Source: Adineta vaga
Lineage: Eukaryota; Rotifera
Direction of reading: 5' to 3'
DNA: 64,000 nucleotides
Assembly: GCA_021613535.1 (NCBI GenBank)
Contig: CP075492.1
Span: 12,152,001-12,216,000, forward strand
In this document: piece after piece, positions 24,246-35,072 of the stretch
Layout: each line of letters opens with the position of its first letter
Position numbering within the stretch: the first letter of the stretch is position 1
Notes under the pieces: model-generated
Databases searched by the model: none
Seen by the model: only the letters and a program-made list of their open reading frames with translations
What the model was told of the DNA's origin: nothing
Translations under genes and position numbers: made by a program

Positions 24246-25531
24246 AATGAACAGTAGTAGTGTTTTTTTTTGTATTTTATTTCTTTTTCTTTTTTCGAGT
24301 GTCGTAATCTCATAGAAATAAAAAAAATCAGAGACAATATTCGTAGTGTTCGAATTTTTTAAGTAAATGATTAAAAAAGCTTGTGTATCAAAAATATTGT
24401 TTTAACTCTTTATACGCCATAGAAGAAGTGGTCAGTTATTGTAGAAAATGACATTGTTCAATGTCATTGTATCATCTGAATAACTGATTTCTACTGGTAT
24501 TTGGCCAAGATACTTTTTCGTTCTGGTTCGATTTAATAGAATATAATTCAAATTTGGTGATATTGTTTGGACTTTAAAATAAGATTTACATGGAAGACCA
24601 AAGTTAAAACGAATTGAAAAACTATATGAAACCTTTCTAACTCTTATTCTTCAACTCTATATTATTCGATAGATCATTATACAGACATGCAGTTCATAGA
24701 ATTATCATAATGCCTTTCAATATAATACTCTTTGAAAGTTCAAAACGTTTTCAATATAATATCAAAAAATATGTATTGTCGTACTAGTCTTCTGTGGATA
24801 AGAGGAATCTGACAATTATTTAACCAGAAATATTCCTTAAATGTGTATTGTAAATGATTCTGACATTTTCAAGACGAAATAAATAGTAAAAGATCATAAT
24901 GCGCGTAGTAATAATAAAAATAAATGTAATTATAGAATGTATAATTAAGAACAGATTCAATTTAAGAATAATTCCATCGTCGGTCGCTATCTATGCAATA
25001 CGTGGCGCTTTTTATAGCTACAAAGAAAAAGAAAAAATGTAAGGTAAGAATACTCTGATAGCGATCGTAGGAGTAATTATCAATAGAAGAAAATACTATA
25101 GCCATATGTGCGATGGATGATTATGATTCACTACATTATCATTCAATTCAAAACATCTGGATTAAAATGTTACACATATATATAACAGATCCCAAAATAT
25201 ATGCATCAAAATCCAAACTATAGATTAAAAGTACGGGAAAGGTATGTATTCGAATACTGTTCTTCCATTTGGAAAAGCTCCAAAATGAATGATCATTTGT
25301 TTATTTCTATACACAAAAAAAATATTATTAATACATCGATGATATGTATCAAAAGTGTTAAGGAGAAAACGATGACAGATCTATTTGCATCAATAACAAT
25401 GATAGTGTTTCAGAATGCAAAACATGCAACTATTGCTTGAGTATAAAAAAATATTTTCGTCGAAACGTTGTGCTAAGCACCGGTTAGTTTATATTACTTG
25501 ATTTTGTATATTTACATATAAAGAAAGTAAT
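24246..25531. other. Convergent intergenic region
   Basis: 1.3 kb between the SLC6 3' end and the ASB 3' end. AT-rich; the one ORF (25201-25440) shows no family features. Nothing else recognised. Confidence 0.5.
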
Positions 25532-27165
25532 TCAAATATCATCGAATAGTAAATATCGTTGTAAGAAAATCGGTAAATCTAATTTTTTTACAGTACGATC
25601 TATACGTATTTTCATTGTTGAATTAAATAATGAATCTCGAATTTGTTTTCGTGTTATATTTTTTAATGTTTGTGCTGTTGTTGCATGATGATAGATTTCT
25701 TTCTTCGTTTTCTCATCCAATTCTGTACATTCTGTAATGTAACTTCGATGAAATAAATAAGCAGCATCACAAAGTAATTCAATTAAACATGAATTCGATT
25801 GAAATCGGCGTAAAAAACGTAAGACACTATCTAAAAATGAGCAAACAAGATTTCTTTTTTTTTCTTATGAAAATGAAAATCGATAATAATCAAACCTCGT
25901 CCTCGTGAAAATGAAACTCGTGCACCATAACCAATCAATAAACGAATAATTCTCATATCTAATCTTTGATCACGAGCATAATTAATATAAGTCACTAATG
26001 GTGTTCGATATGGTACATGTTGATGATGGTGTTGAGGATTATATGAAACTGATTGATTAGGTTGAGCATCATTCTCTAGAAGATTTTTAATAATAGAATA
26101 TTGATTCTTTAAATTTGATAATTGACAAGCAAGAATTAAGGGAGTAATACATTCATTATCTTCATTTGTTTCTTCATTTGTATCGGCACCAAATGCTAGA
26201 AGAAGAAGAAGACAAAAAAAGCAGGAAATGAACAATGACTTCGTTTAAACAATCTCATTGATTACCAATTAATAATTGTATTGTATCAATATTATCTTTC
26301 CGGATAGCTAATTCTAATGGTGAATTACATAAATCCGGATGTTTATTGACAAAACCATCATGAACTAATAACTGTTCAATAATATCACATCGTTTCGATT
26401 CGATTGCTGTTATTAAAGCATTTCGTTGTCGAAATTTTCTGGTAACATAATTAACATTCGCACCATATCGACATAATAGAACGACTGCAGCAAGATTTTC
26501 TTCTCGACATGCTTTAATCAATGGTGTAATACCGCTACGTGAAAGTGCATTTGCATTTGCACCATGTTTTAATATTAATTCGAGTGATAGAAGATTTTCA
26601 TAAGGTAATAAATTAATTTCATAACCAAGAAAATAATGTTGATTAACATTTGCTCCAGAAAAAAGTAATAAACGTGCACAATCGATATGATTATTTTCTA
26701 AACAAAGACTTAGTGGTTGAATCACAATTTCCTGATGGGAAGTTACAACTGAATGTGTTTGAGAGCTCTGTAGTGGAGTATGAAAATTAACGGACGAACC
26801 ATGATCAATTAGAATATGTATAATATCAATGAAACCATATTTTGAAGCTAAATGTAGAGGTGAATAACCTGCTTCATCAAGAACATTAACATCTGCATGA
26901 TAATCTTCGATAAGAAGACGAACACATTCGAGATCATTCTCAAAGACTGCATAATGTAATGGTCGAAGGCCACGACGTACAGTTCCATCAATATTCAGTT
27001 GTTTAAAACTGAAACAAAAAAAGAGCAAAGAATTGATTCGATTTTTCTTAGGATTTCATTCAAATACCAAAGAATACGTTTTATATCTTTCAAGGGTAAA
27101 TGTTGTACGATCGCATCACGAAGAAGTGAAAGGAGTGAATCTCCATCGCCAATATTTACAGACAT
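25532..27165 (-). CDS. Ankyrin repeat and SOCS box (ASB) family protein
   Basis: Four exons on the minus strand. Exon 1 (27165-27068) encodes MSVNIGDGDSLLSLLRD. Exon 2 starts at 27008 and holds six or so ankyrin repeats (LRPLHYAVFENDLECVRLLI, YSPLHLASKYGFIDIIHILI, ITPLIKACREENLAAVVLL). Exon 3 (about 26198-25893) continues the repeats (ITPLILACQLSN, LDMRIIRLLIGYGARV). The last exon ends with a SOCS box (LKNITRKQIRDSL...LDLPIFLQRYLLFDDI). This order is typical of ASB substrate receptors of Elongin B/C-Cullin 5 ubiquitin ligases: the SOCS box recruits the ligase and the ankyrin repeats bind the target. Which ASB subtype is unclear. A CAA-repeat leader precedes the ATG. Confidence 0.88.
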
Positions 27166-27196
27166 TTTGCTGTTGTTGTTGTTGTTGTTGTTGTTG
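27166..27196 (-). promoter_or_regulatory. CAA-repeat 5' leader of the ASB gene
   Basis: Read on the minus strand, about seven to eight CAA units plus CAGCAAA run straight into the ATG at 27165. Such a leader has almost no secondary structure. CAA-rich leaders are known to favour translation in other systems (the tobamovirus omega leader). Whether it acts so here is inference; it may be a simple microsatellite. Confidence 0.5.
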
Positions 27197-27638
27197 CTTA
27201 TTCTTCTTCTTTTGCATTATCTAGATTTTTGTTTCCTCCTATTTATACAACTCGATCTAAGCCCCCTTACACTTTAGTACGTAATTCCGTCTTTTTTCCA
27301 GCGGCTTTTCTTTTTCTTCGTTTCTGTCATTATCGTATCATCTGATCTTTTCATGTCGAGGTTGTCGTCTGATGGATATATATATACAAAGAACATCTAG
27401 CATCAATGCTACTATACTAGAGATGCACCCAATCACTACTGATTAAGCTTGCAGTTTCGTGACAAATGACAAGAATAGAATAGATATATAGATGCACATG
27501 TTAACCTTTCATTATCTTTTTTTAATAATATTTTCTTGCTAGTGTATCAACGATCGAACTAAATCATCATCACAATGTTCTTGCATTTATTTATATATAA
27601 CGAAAAGAAGGACAAAGTAGCCAGACAACTATTATTAT

Positions 27639-28258
27639 CGGTCAAGTGAACCAATAAATTGTGTGTACAAAAAGGATAAGTATTGTGTGACCGATCCATA
27701 CATCTCGAGTAATGAGAAAAAAAGAATTATGTCGGTCAATTCGACCTCCTTATGTAGATATAGACAATGTGTACTACAGATTCAAACAATAATCATATCG
27801 GTCATAACTAACGAAGAGAAATGTTCTTCATAACCTTCTTCTCTTTTGTTTCTTCTCTTTTGAAAAAATTCAATAGAAAGCTTAAATTGACCTTATTCTT
27901 CTCGTTCTCGAGTGAACGAGAAAAACATATTCATCATCTCATGTTGTCGGTCATCCATTCGATAATTCCTCAAGTTTAAAGCAAAGAGAACAACTCTATA
28001 TACACATACACATAAGGTCAACGATTGTGTGTGCAGATGTTCATAAGAAAGAGAAAGGAAGAGAATGGGTACATATAACGGCCATCAAAAGAGAGAGAGA
28101 GAAGCAGGTCACATTGACCTAACTCATTTTGACCGCAGACATGTACACATACATCTGCATCATATTACTTTGACCTAAAAACAAAAACTAAACGAGAGAA
28201 TGAATTAGGGCAACGAGAGAAAATCTATTGAGAAGGAATAAGAGAGAAAGAAAGGTCA
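27639..28258. promoter_or_regulatory. Cluster of nuclear-receptor half-sites (GGTCA/TGACC)
   Basis: Half-sites by reading: CGGTCA 27639-27644; TGACCG 27688; CGGTCA 27733 with CGACCT 27742 (near-palindrome, 3-nt spacer); CGGTCA 27799; TGACCT 27888; CGGTCA 27948; AGGTCA 28015; AGGTCA 28106; TGACCT 28115; TGACCG 28130; TGACCT 28171; AGGTCA 28253. By base composition less than one GGTCA/TGACC would be expected here. Several minus-strand sites have the A/T-rich 5' flank and T before AGGTCA (for example at 28171) expected of monomeric ROR/REV-ERB sites. The cluster ends about 130 bp before the NFIL3-like ATG. Confidence 0.7.
28106..28120. promoter_or_regulatory. Perfect inverted repeat AGGTCA-CAT-TGACCT (IR3)
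   Basis: The two hexamers are exact reverse complements with a 3-nt spacer. This is the textbook geometry for homodimeric steroid/estrogen-type receptors. It sits inside the half-site cluster, 270 bp before the bZIP ATG. Confidence 0.65.
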
Positions 28259-28389
28259 GTTTCGTGTCCGAGTCCAACGTGAATAGACGTTCATCTAGAT
28301 TCTTCGACAAGCACAATGACGACAAGCATTCAAGTTCGTTGTTAACCATAATCTCTTGAAAAAGTCTTATTTCTTTCATTAAATAGAAA

Positions 28390-29847
28390 ATGCAATCGAA
28401 CGATTTCCTTCGTTCATCAGCCTCTTCTCCATTCATGGAATCATCTCCATTACTTTCGAATAATTTTCATTCACAATTAAATATGCTCTATGCTCTTACA
28501 CAGCAACATCAACAACAACAACAACAACAACAGATCTCACCGCCTGATTCGAAAATCAAACGAATCAAGTATGTTTTTGAGTTTCTGTTTTCTTTTCAAT
28601 TTAAAACCTTTCTTTATTTTGTTAAGAAAATCAATGTCATTATCTAACGATCTTCCTACCCAAGTACCATTGATATCCGCTACTGAAACTGCCTGTTTAA
28701 CTGATCGTGAAGTAGTAAAAGTTGTAACAACAGCAGGTCCACAATGTGTCGATAAAGATTTTTTAACACAATTATTAACAAGAAAAGATGTTATTCCAGC
28801 ACGTAAACGTCGTGATTTTATTCCTAATGATATGAAAGATGATCACTATTGGGAACGACGACGTAAAAATAATCTAGCTGCTAAACGTTCACGAGAAAAA
28901 CGTCGTTTAAATGATATTGTTCTTGGTAAGAGAAACCGAAGGTTTTTTTTTGCAAAAATTTTCTATAAAAATTCTTATTTTTTAGAAACCAAAGTAGTCG
29001 AATTAACAAATGAAAATGAAGCATTAAAAGCTAAACTTCATCTAATGCTTTCACGTATAAATATGAAAGAAACTGACATGGAAACACTCTTTGAAGAAGA
29101 ACAACGTCTTGGTCATATATGTCTTAAACCAGCTACAACAGCTTCAACTATTTTCGGTTCAAATGAATCAGATAATGATGATGAATATTCATCACATGAA
29201 GATCTTCGTTTTACTCAACAATCAAAACCTAACAATGACAATACAGCCATAGATTTAAGTCGTACAGAAGTTAAAACAGGAAATTTATTACGTAAAAGTC
29301 CATCACCATTAACACCGTCACCTTCACCACCCAATGAATCTTTACTACAAATTCTTGCTAATCAAATGCTTCATACAAAACCACAAGAAACTTCATCATC
29401 ACGTTTATTAACCATTGCTTCTCCGCCTGAAACAAAACCATTGAAACGAGCTTACAATCAATTACAACAAGATAATGATCAACAGCAAAAATGGGATGAA
29501 GCAGCAATGACATTACTTTCATTAAATAAACCACAACCACCAACTGCACCTGTTGAACAACAAGTTGCACTTCAATCTGTAATTAATGGTCTACTACGAA
29601 AACCAAATCCTCCAAGAGCGACTATTGATTATCATAGTCAACAGCCATCGAGTGAAAATTTCACTTCATTTGAACAATGGAAAACTTTAATGAATTATTT
29701 TTCCATGCCATCAACACAACAATCCACACATCCAATGCAACAAATACTCATTCTCAACAAATACAATCACAAAATCAACAACATGAACCACGTGGCGATA
29801 TGATGCCATTAAAATTACGAATGAAAATGTTAAATGCAAAAATTTAA
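28390..29847 (+). CDS. NFIL3/vrille-type bZIP transcription factor, frame break near 3' end
   Basis: Three exons, about 448 residues. The N-terminus is Ser/Gln-rich (a Gln run at about 28510-28532). The basic region reads [20 protein letters not shown] then [20 protein letters not shown]. The leucine zipper ([19 protein letters not shown]) begins in exon 3. FIPxxxKDxxYWExRRKNN and EKRRLNDxVLE are typical of NFIL3/E4BP4 and Drosophila vrille rather than PAR factors (DBP/HLF). The uninterrupted frame stops at 29803. In the neighbouring frame the protein continues to a better end, [15 protein letters not shown], stop 29847. That recalls the PxKLRxK element of NFIL3/vrille. One missing A in the AAA run at 29742-29744 explains it. 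It is a nuclear, probably repressive D-box binder; a circadian or developmental role is inferred from the family. Confidence 0.87.
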
Positions 29848-30792
29848 TATCAATACGAAGAGCTGAAGCACAAGTTATAACAGTAAATTGAACAGTTTGT
29901 TTTCGTACATATGTATATCTATTTAACGAATCGATTTTATTGAAAATGATAGACAAGACAAGAAATTGGCGGCGAGGTGTGAGCAGAGACATGGACTCCT
30001 ATTCGAGGAGATGATTGTATAGACAAAAAAAAACGAGAAGACACACTCGATAGTGTGTGGTAATAATAAGAAGGCAGGCGAGGCCCCACATTACAGTTCG
30101 CCGCTCACTAAAGCGTCCTGCACAAAATTGAATTCTAACATTTACATGAGGTAAAGGAAAACGAGATGATGTATATTGTAGTTGTTATATAAACAAGAGG
30201 AGAAAGCAAGAAAAAAAATAATCTTATGTATTTAAATTGTGTCATATTGCATGTTTTATCTTATTCTTCATCGAATATTTTACTCCGAATGTTGTTAAAT
30301 GTTTTCTTTTGTTTGTTTTCTTTTTCGTTAATAAATAATTAAGCAATACAAAAAATAATAATTTAGCAAAACTAGTTTCATATATTGATCTCTTTGTGTA
30401 CAGAATGTATCGTATTCATTATCAATTCAACCATGAAGGTCATTTACAACTTTATTTTAATGAATGCGATCGAATGTATTGCCTTTTTTTCTTCTTCTTC
30501 TTCTCCTTCTTCTTTCGTTTCATTTCGACCATACAGGGATTGCATAAACACTTTTTTCTTTGCTTTTATTCGTATCTTCATACCAATAGATGATCGATGT
30601 TCAGAGTGCATGTAAAATGACAGACGATCGATGTTCAACGTCGTACGAATAAAAGCTATCATCGATATTCACCTGATCATTCAACCATATCACATTCATT
30701 CATTTTGAATAAACATTTCAATACTCTTGTTCTTGCAATATTGTTCAATAAAGAAAGAGGACACATCATAAGAAATATTTAAACGGTCAACG
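29848..30792. other. Intergenic region, bZIP to cyclophilin
   Basis: 0.95 kb. The first part is probably the bZIP 3' UTR; a GC-richer patch lies at about 30075-30120. The ORFs at 30385-30662 are translations of TTC-rich repeats. No gene recognised. Confidence 0.5.
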
Positions 30793-32288
30793 ATGTTTTC
30801 AAATCCTGTCTATAATCTCCCACCACAATTTAATGAAAATATTCTTACACAAAATCTTGCCGGTCTTTCATTGAATGGTGTTGTTCCATCACATCATGAT
30901 CCTCAACAACGACAAAATCTAGATTTTGGTTCCTTTCAATTTGCCCAACAACAACCACCACCATCACAGCAACAGCAATCGATTGATATCGGTGGATATG
31001 TTGCACCAACAATTGATGAACCGAATATTAAATGGCCATCACCAGATGATGTTAATACTTCCTATCAACGTGGTTCAACTGTCGTACGTCAATATAATAA
31101 TTCGATAATTGATGATTATTATAAAAAATTTCTTCGTCCAATTACGGATTATGTAGCTATACCTACAAACGGTCAACCGACTTATGTTTATCAAAACTTA
31201 GGTGGACAAGGTACTTCGACTACTGTTGGTCTAGCTCAACAACCGATTAATTCAGGTATATGTTGATAAATTTGTATATAAGTTGAGTTCTTTTTATATC
31301 ATCATTGATCTCGATTTTTCTAGTTGAACCAGCAAATGATCCAACGGGAACAGTACCTACTAATACACATCAAAAGGCTGATGGTACAGAAGAAAAAAAA
31401 CATAAGAAAAAACATAAAAAACGATCATCAAAACATGCACATGAAGATGGTAGTAAACATGGTCACAGTTCAAAAGTAACTGATGAACAGTAAGATATCG
31501 ATTATTTTTTATTTTTGATGATTTTCATATTTATCTCTAATTTTTTTATTTTTAAAGGAAAGCTAATCCCGTAGATGGCAATGTGCATAAAGAACTTCCG
31601 TCTATTCCAGTCAGAGGTGGTCTTGAACAGCAACAGCAACAACAACAACAACAACAGCAACAGCAACCAGTTGCAGGAGGTGCTGGTTTAACGAATACGT
31701 AAGGGGAGAACAGGTTTTGATTGAACGATAAAAAACATTGAAATCATTTAATCTAGAGGTGCTGCTGGTCCTCAGGTACCTATGCGATGTTCATCAAATC
31801 CCGTCGTTTATTTCGATATTGAAATTGATAATGAACCACGTGGTCGTCTTGTAATGGAACTTTTTCGTCATGTTTTACCACGAACAGCGCAAAATTTTCT
31901 TGCATTAACAACCAATGAACATGGTTTTGGTTATCGTTTATCATACTTTCATCGGATTATTCCAGGTTTTATGGCTCAAGGTGGTGATTTCGAAAAGTCC
32001 AATGGTACAGGTGGTTATTCAATCTATGGAGAGAAATTCGATGATGAAGGTTTTCCATATCCACATGATCGTCCAGGTCTTTTATCAATGGCCAATAGTG
32101 GACCGAATACCAATGGAAGTCAATTTTTTATTACATTTGAACCATGTCCTCATTTAGATAACAAACATGTCGTTTATGGTCAAATTTTACAAGGTTTTCA
32201 TCTTCTCAAAGATCTTGATATGAGTGGATCAGAAAGTGGAGAAGTATTACGTGAAGTGAAAATTGCTGCTACTGGTCAACTTCAATGA
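30793..32288 (+). CDS. Cyclophilin-type peptidyl-prolyl isomerase with long low-complexity N-terminus
   Basis: Four exons, about 434 residues, all joined in frame. Residues 1-155 are Pro/Gln-rich with a short ordered-looking part (IDDYYKKFLRPITDYVAIPT). Exon 2 holds a Lys/His-rich block (EKKHKKKHKKRSSKHAHED). Exon 3 has a poly-Gln run. The last exon encodes a complete cyclophilin (about residues 268-434). It has the catalytic FHRIIPGFMAQGGDF, the NGTGGYSIYGEKF loop, MANSGPNTNGSQFFIT and LDNKHVVYGQ. The position of cyclophilin A Trp121 is His here (PHLDNKH), as in Cyp40 and NKTR-like members, predicting weak cyclosporin binding. Large cyclophilins usually have the isomerase first; here it is last. 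The Lys-rich block may act as a nuclear signal. The partner or substrate is unknown. Confidence 0.9.
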
Positions 32289-33314
32289 TCATGAAAACGA
32301 AACTAATCTATTGTCAACATCAAGTGACATACTATAAACTAAATAAAAAGCAAAAACAAAGTTCATTTTTGTATAAATTTAATGCTTTCGTAGTTAGAAA
32401 TAATGAGGAAAAACACAAACGATACTGTTTTACAATATTTATGAATTTATATACCAGATGTTGTTTTCTTTTTTTATCTTTTATTAATTGCCAAGCAAAA
32501 AAATAAATATGTAGAAGCATCTAGAACAATTCAATCATTTTTCAAACATCAATATCATTATAATAACTATCGTAATTGTTCTTAGTACCTTTTGTATAAA
32601 CCATGTATGTTGTATGTCAAAAAAGAATTTAAACTTTCCTCTGTTTAAATTATAGATGCATATTAACAGACGCTAATAAAATATCTGATAGGATTGCTTC
32701 ATTTATTCATACATTTGCCATCAAAAAAGTTCATTGTATTCTGGACAAACTCGATGAGATAACGATTTTTTCTATCAATTCATGATGTGTGCATACATAT
32801 CATACATATCAGGTAAATTTCCCCTTCAACTGACCACTGGACACACAACATTCCCTGGTCGATCTCTCTCCGACTACAAACACACACACACGAACATTAT
32901 AGTTAGTCAAAATGATATAAAAGCAAACACTGATCTCAACAGAATATTGAAAAAAAATGTCATATAAAAAACCTTTATCATGACCTATATAATATCATCG
33001 ATCGATCTAACCTTCAAGATCAGAAGAATCTATAACTGAATCGTAAAATAACAATTGAAAATCTACATTTATCCATTTCACTAATCTCTTGAGACATATT
33101 TCCTTCATCGTATAATTACATTTTCTCCACTCAAAACAAACAAATTCATTGCTTCACTTCATTCAATTGACAATATTAAACTGTAGAAATATAATCATAC
33201 AATTAATTTAAGTTTCTTTTTATCAATCATCGACAAAATCTATTCATCCGGGTATATTATAGAATAAAAAATACAAAAAAAAAGAAAATCATGTCCGAAT
33301 GAAAATATACATAA
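32289..33314. other. Convergent intergenic region
   Basis: 1 kb AT-rich spacer between the cyclophilin 3' end and the LRR gene 3' end. It has a short CA run at about 32880-32892. No gene recognised. Confidence 0.5.
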
Positions 33315-35072
33315 CTATCTTTTATGCTTTAACGATTGATTCCATAACTGAAATAGTTGATAATTTTGTCCTCTTAATGTCTGAAAATCTTGACTATCTA
33401 TTGTTTGATAGATATGTTTTGCATGATGATGATGATTTTGTGTTATTGGTAACGGTGTTTCAATATGACTACTATCGGTTGAATTTGATAGATTTTCCGA
33501 ATTATAGATGATTTGATGATGTGGACAATGATAAACTGGATATGGATAATGTTGTGAACATTGTTCATAAACAGGTTGACCATGTGATGTTTTATATTTT
33601 CGAATTTGATAACATAGATAACAACATGTTAATAGTAAGATAAATGTTAAAAGGCCACCAATACAAGTACCAATAAATAATAAAAAAACATGATGATCAG
33701 ATTTCTTTTCTGAAAGAATCATTTCATTCTCTTGAAAATCTATATTATTAACAATTATTGGTTCCCATGTTTGAACATCACGACAATATTTATCTCGTGA
33801 ATATTTATGTATTAAGATTAAACATACATAATAATATTTATTCGATTGAATTTCATTCGATAGAAATAGACGTGTTTGATTCGAAGGAAATTTTAATAAC
33901 ATTTGATCAACACTAATTTCTATTGAAGATAATGTTTGATAATTATCTATTAATATCCATTCGATTAGGAGACCAATTTTTGTTGAAATTTTAGCAAATG
34001 TTATATTAAAATTTACTAGACGAGGTATTAACATTGATTGACATTGAAAATCATTCGATAATGAACAAGTATAAAGAGGTGAAATAGTTAAATTTGTTAA
34101 CCATTTTAAATGACAATTACATTCAAGTAAATTGTCATTAAGATTGAAATATGTTAGCTGATCATATAAAGAAGTCTTTTCCAATGTTTTTAATTGATTT
34201 GAACTTAAATCTAAGGATAATAACGTTTTTGGATATGAATTAATTTGAATTTGTTGAAAATCATTTGAACTAAGATTAAGATAAGTTAAATTTTCATTTA
34301 ATATTGTCCAATCAATTGTGGATAATTGATTGAAACTTAAATCTAAATTGAAAAGTTTTTTATTCGAAATTGTTAATGAATAAAATTCTTGAAGGAAATT
34401 TTTCGAAAGATTTAATGAAATTAAATTAGGATTATTCTGTAAAATAATAGATGAAAGTTGATTATTTGCAAGATTAATATATGAATATGTTGATGAAAGA
34501 AATAATGATTTTGAAAGAAAATTATTTTCTAAATTTAACATTTGTACATGATTCAATTGAGGTAGTTGTTTGATTTGACATGATTGTAGATGAAGAATTT
34601 CTAATTTCGTCATATTGAGAAAGAGATTTTGAAGATTAAGTTGATTTAAATTGAAATGATTTAATTTTAAAATACGTAATTTTTTCAATGGATAACGAGT
34701 AAGAAATTCCAATGAATCAATTTCTGTATCGCCGGTGAGAATTAATTCTTCGAGATAATTTCCTAAGAATCGTAAGAGATCTTCATCGATATAGGAAAGT
34801 GTATTTCCATATAGATTGATACGTTTTATTGTTTTGATATTATTAAAAGATGATGCAGTAAGGTATTTGATATGATTATTCGATAAGATCAATTCATCAT
34901 AAGGAAATGAACGTTTAAATTTTGGAATTTCATTCAAAGAATTTTCCTCACATTTGATATAAGATTCACCATTAGTTAAGATTCCACAATGACAACGAGA
35001 TAAATATTCATCAGTTAATGGACACGATTGTATTTGAAGGAAAAAGAAGAAGAAGAAGAATAACAATAACAT
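33315..35072 (-). CDS. LRR single-pass membrane protein (LRR receptor-like)
   Basis: A single exon of 585 codons. The N-terminus is a signal peptide with a long Phe run (MLLLFFFFFFFLQIQSC). An LRRNT cap follows (CPLTDEYLSRCHCG...YIKC). About ten LRRs follow (FPYDELILSNNHI, LRILKLNHFNL, LFNLDLSFNQL, LTYLNLSSNDF, LLSLDLSSNQL), then an LRRCT (NLLECNCHLKWLTNL...C...C). A roughly 110-residue extracellular domain with fibronectin-III-like features comes next (IGLLIEWILIDNYQTL...YYYVCLILIHKY). The transmembrane segment is LFIGTCIGGLLTFILLLTCC. A 100-residue His/Tyr-rich tail contains YxxP-like and Tyr motifs (QPVYEQC, HIYQTIDS). The order resembles adhesion/guidance LRR-FN3 proteins. Many N-glycosylation sequons lie in the ectodomain. 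The ligand is unknown, and it is not closely similar to the LRR protein at 4339-5730. Confidence 0.85.
   Translation of the reverse strand: MLLLFFFFFFFLQIQSCPLTDEYLSRCHCGILTNGESYIKCEENSLNEIPKFKRSFPYDELILSNNHIKYLTASSFNNIKTIKRINLYGNTLSYIDEDLLRFLGNYLEELILTGDTEIDSLEFLTRYPLKKLRILKLNHFNLNQLNLQNLFLNMTKLEILHLQSCQIKQLPQLNHVQMLNLENNFLSKSLFLSSTYSYINLANNQLSSIILQNNPNLISLNLSKNFLQEFYSLTISNKKLFNLDLSFNQLSTIDWTILNENLTYLNLSSNDFQQIQINSYPKTLLSLDLSSNQLKTLEKTSLYDQLTYFNLNDNLLECNCHLKWLTNLTISPLYTCSLSNDFQCQSMLIPRLVNFNITFAKISTKIGLLIEWILIDNYQTLSSIEISVDQMLLKFPSNQTRLFLSNEIQSNKYYYVCLILIHKYSRDKYCRDVQTWEPIIVNNIDFQENEMILSEKKSDHHVFLLFIGTCIGGLLTFILLLTCCYLCYQIRKYKTSHGQPVYEQCSQHYPYPVYHCPHHQIIYNSENLSNSTDSSHIETPLPITQNHHHHAKHIYQTIDSQDFQTLRGQNYQLFQLWNQSLKHKR

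Larger units (their letters stand above)
27197..28389. other. Divergent regulatory region between ASB and bZIP genes
   Basis: Non-coding, 1.2 kb. From 27639 to 28258 it holds the half-site cluster described separately. It also has a GA dinucleotide run (28091-28101). No coding signal is seen. Confidence 0.6.

Noticed and set aside
24527-24537. tRNA B-box-like GGTTCGATTT
   Set aside because: No A box at the right distance and no cloverleaf could be drawn.
30385-30662. ORFs on both strands around 30480-30530
   Set aside because: Driven by a TTC repeat giving Ser, Phe or Glu runs; no family features.
33315-35072. Toll-like receptor
   Set aside because: LRR ectodomain present, but the cytoplasmic tail is about 100 His/Tyr-rich residues with no TIR domain.
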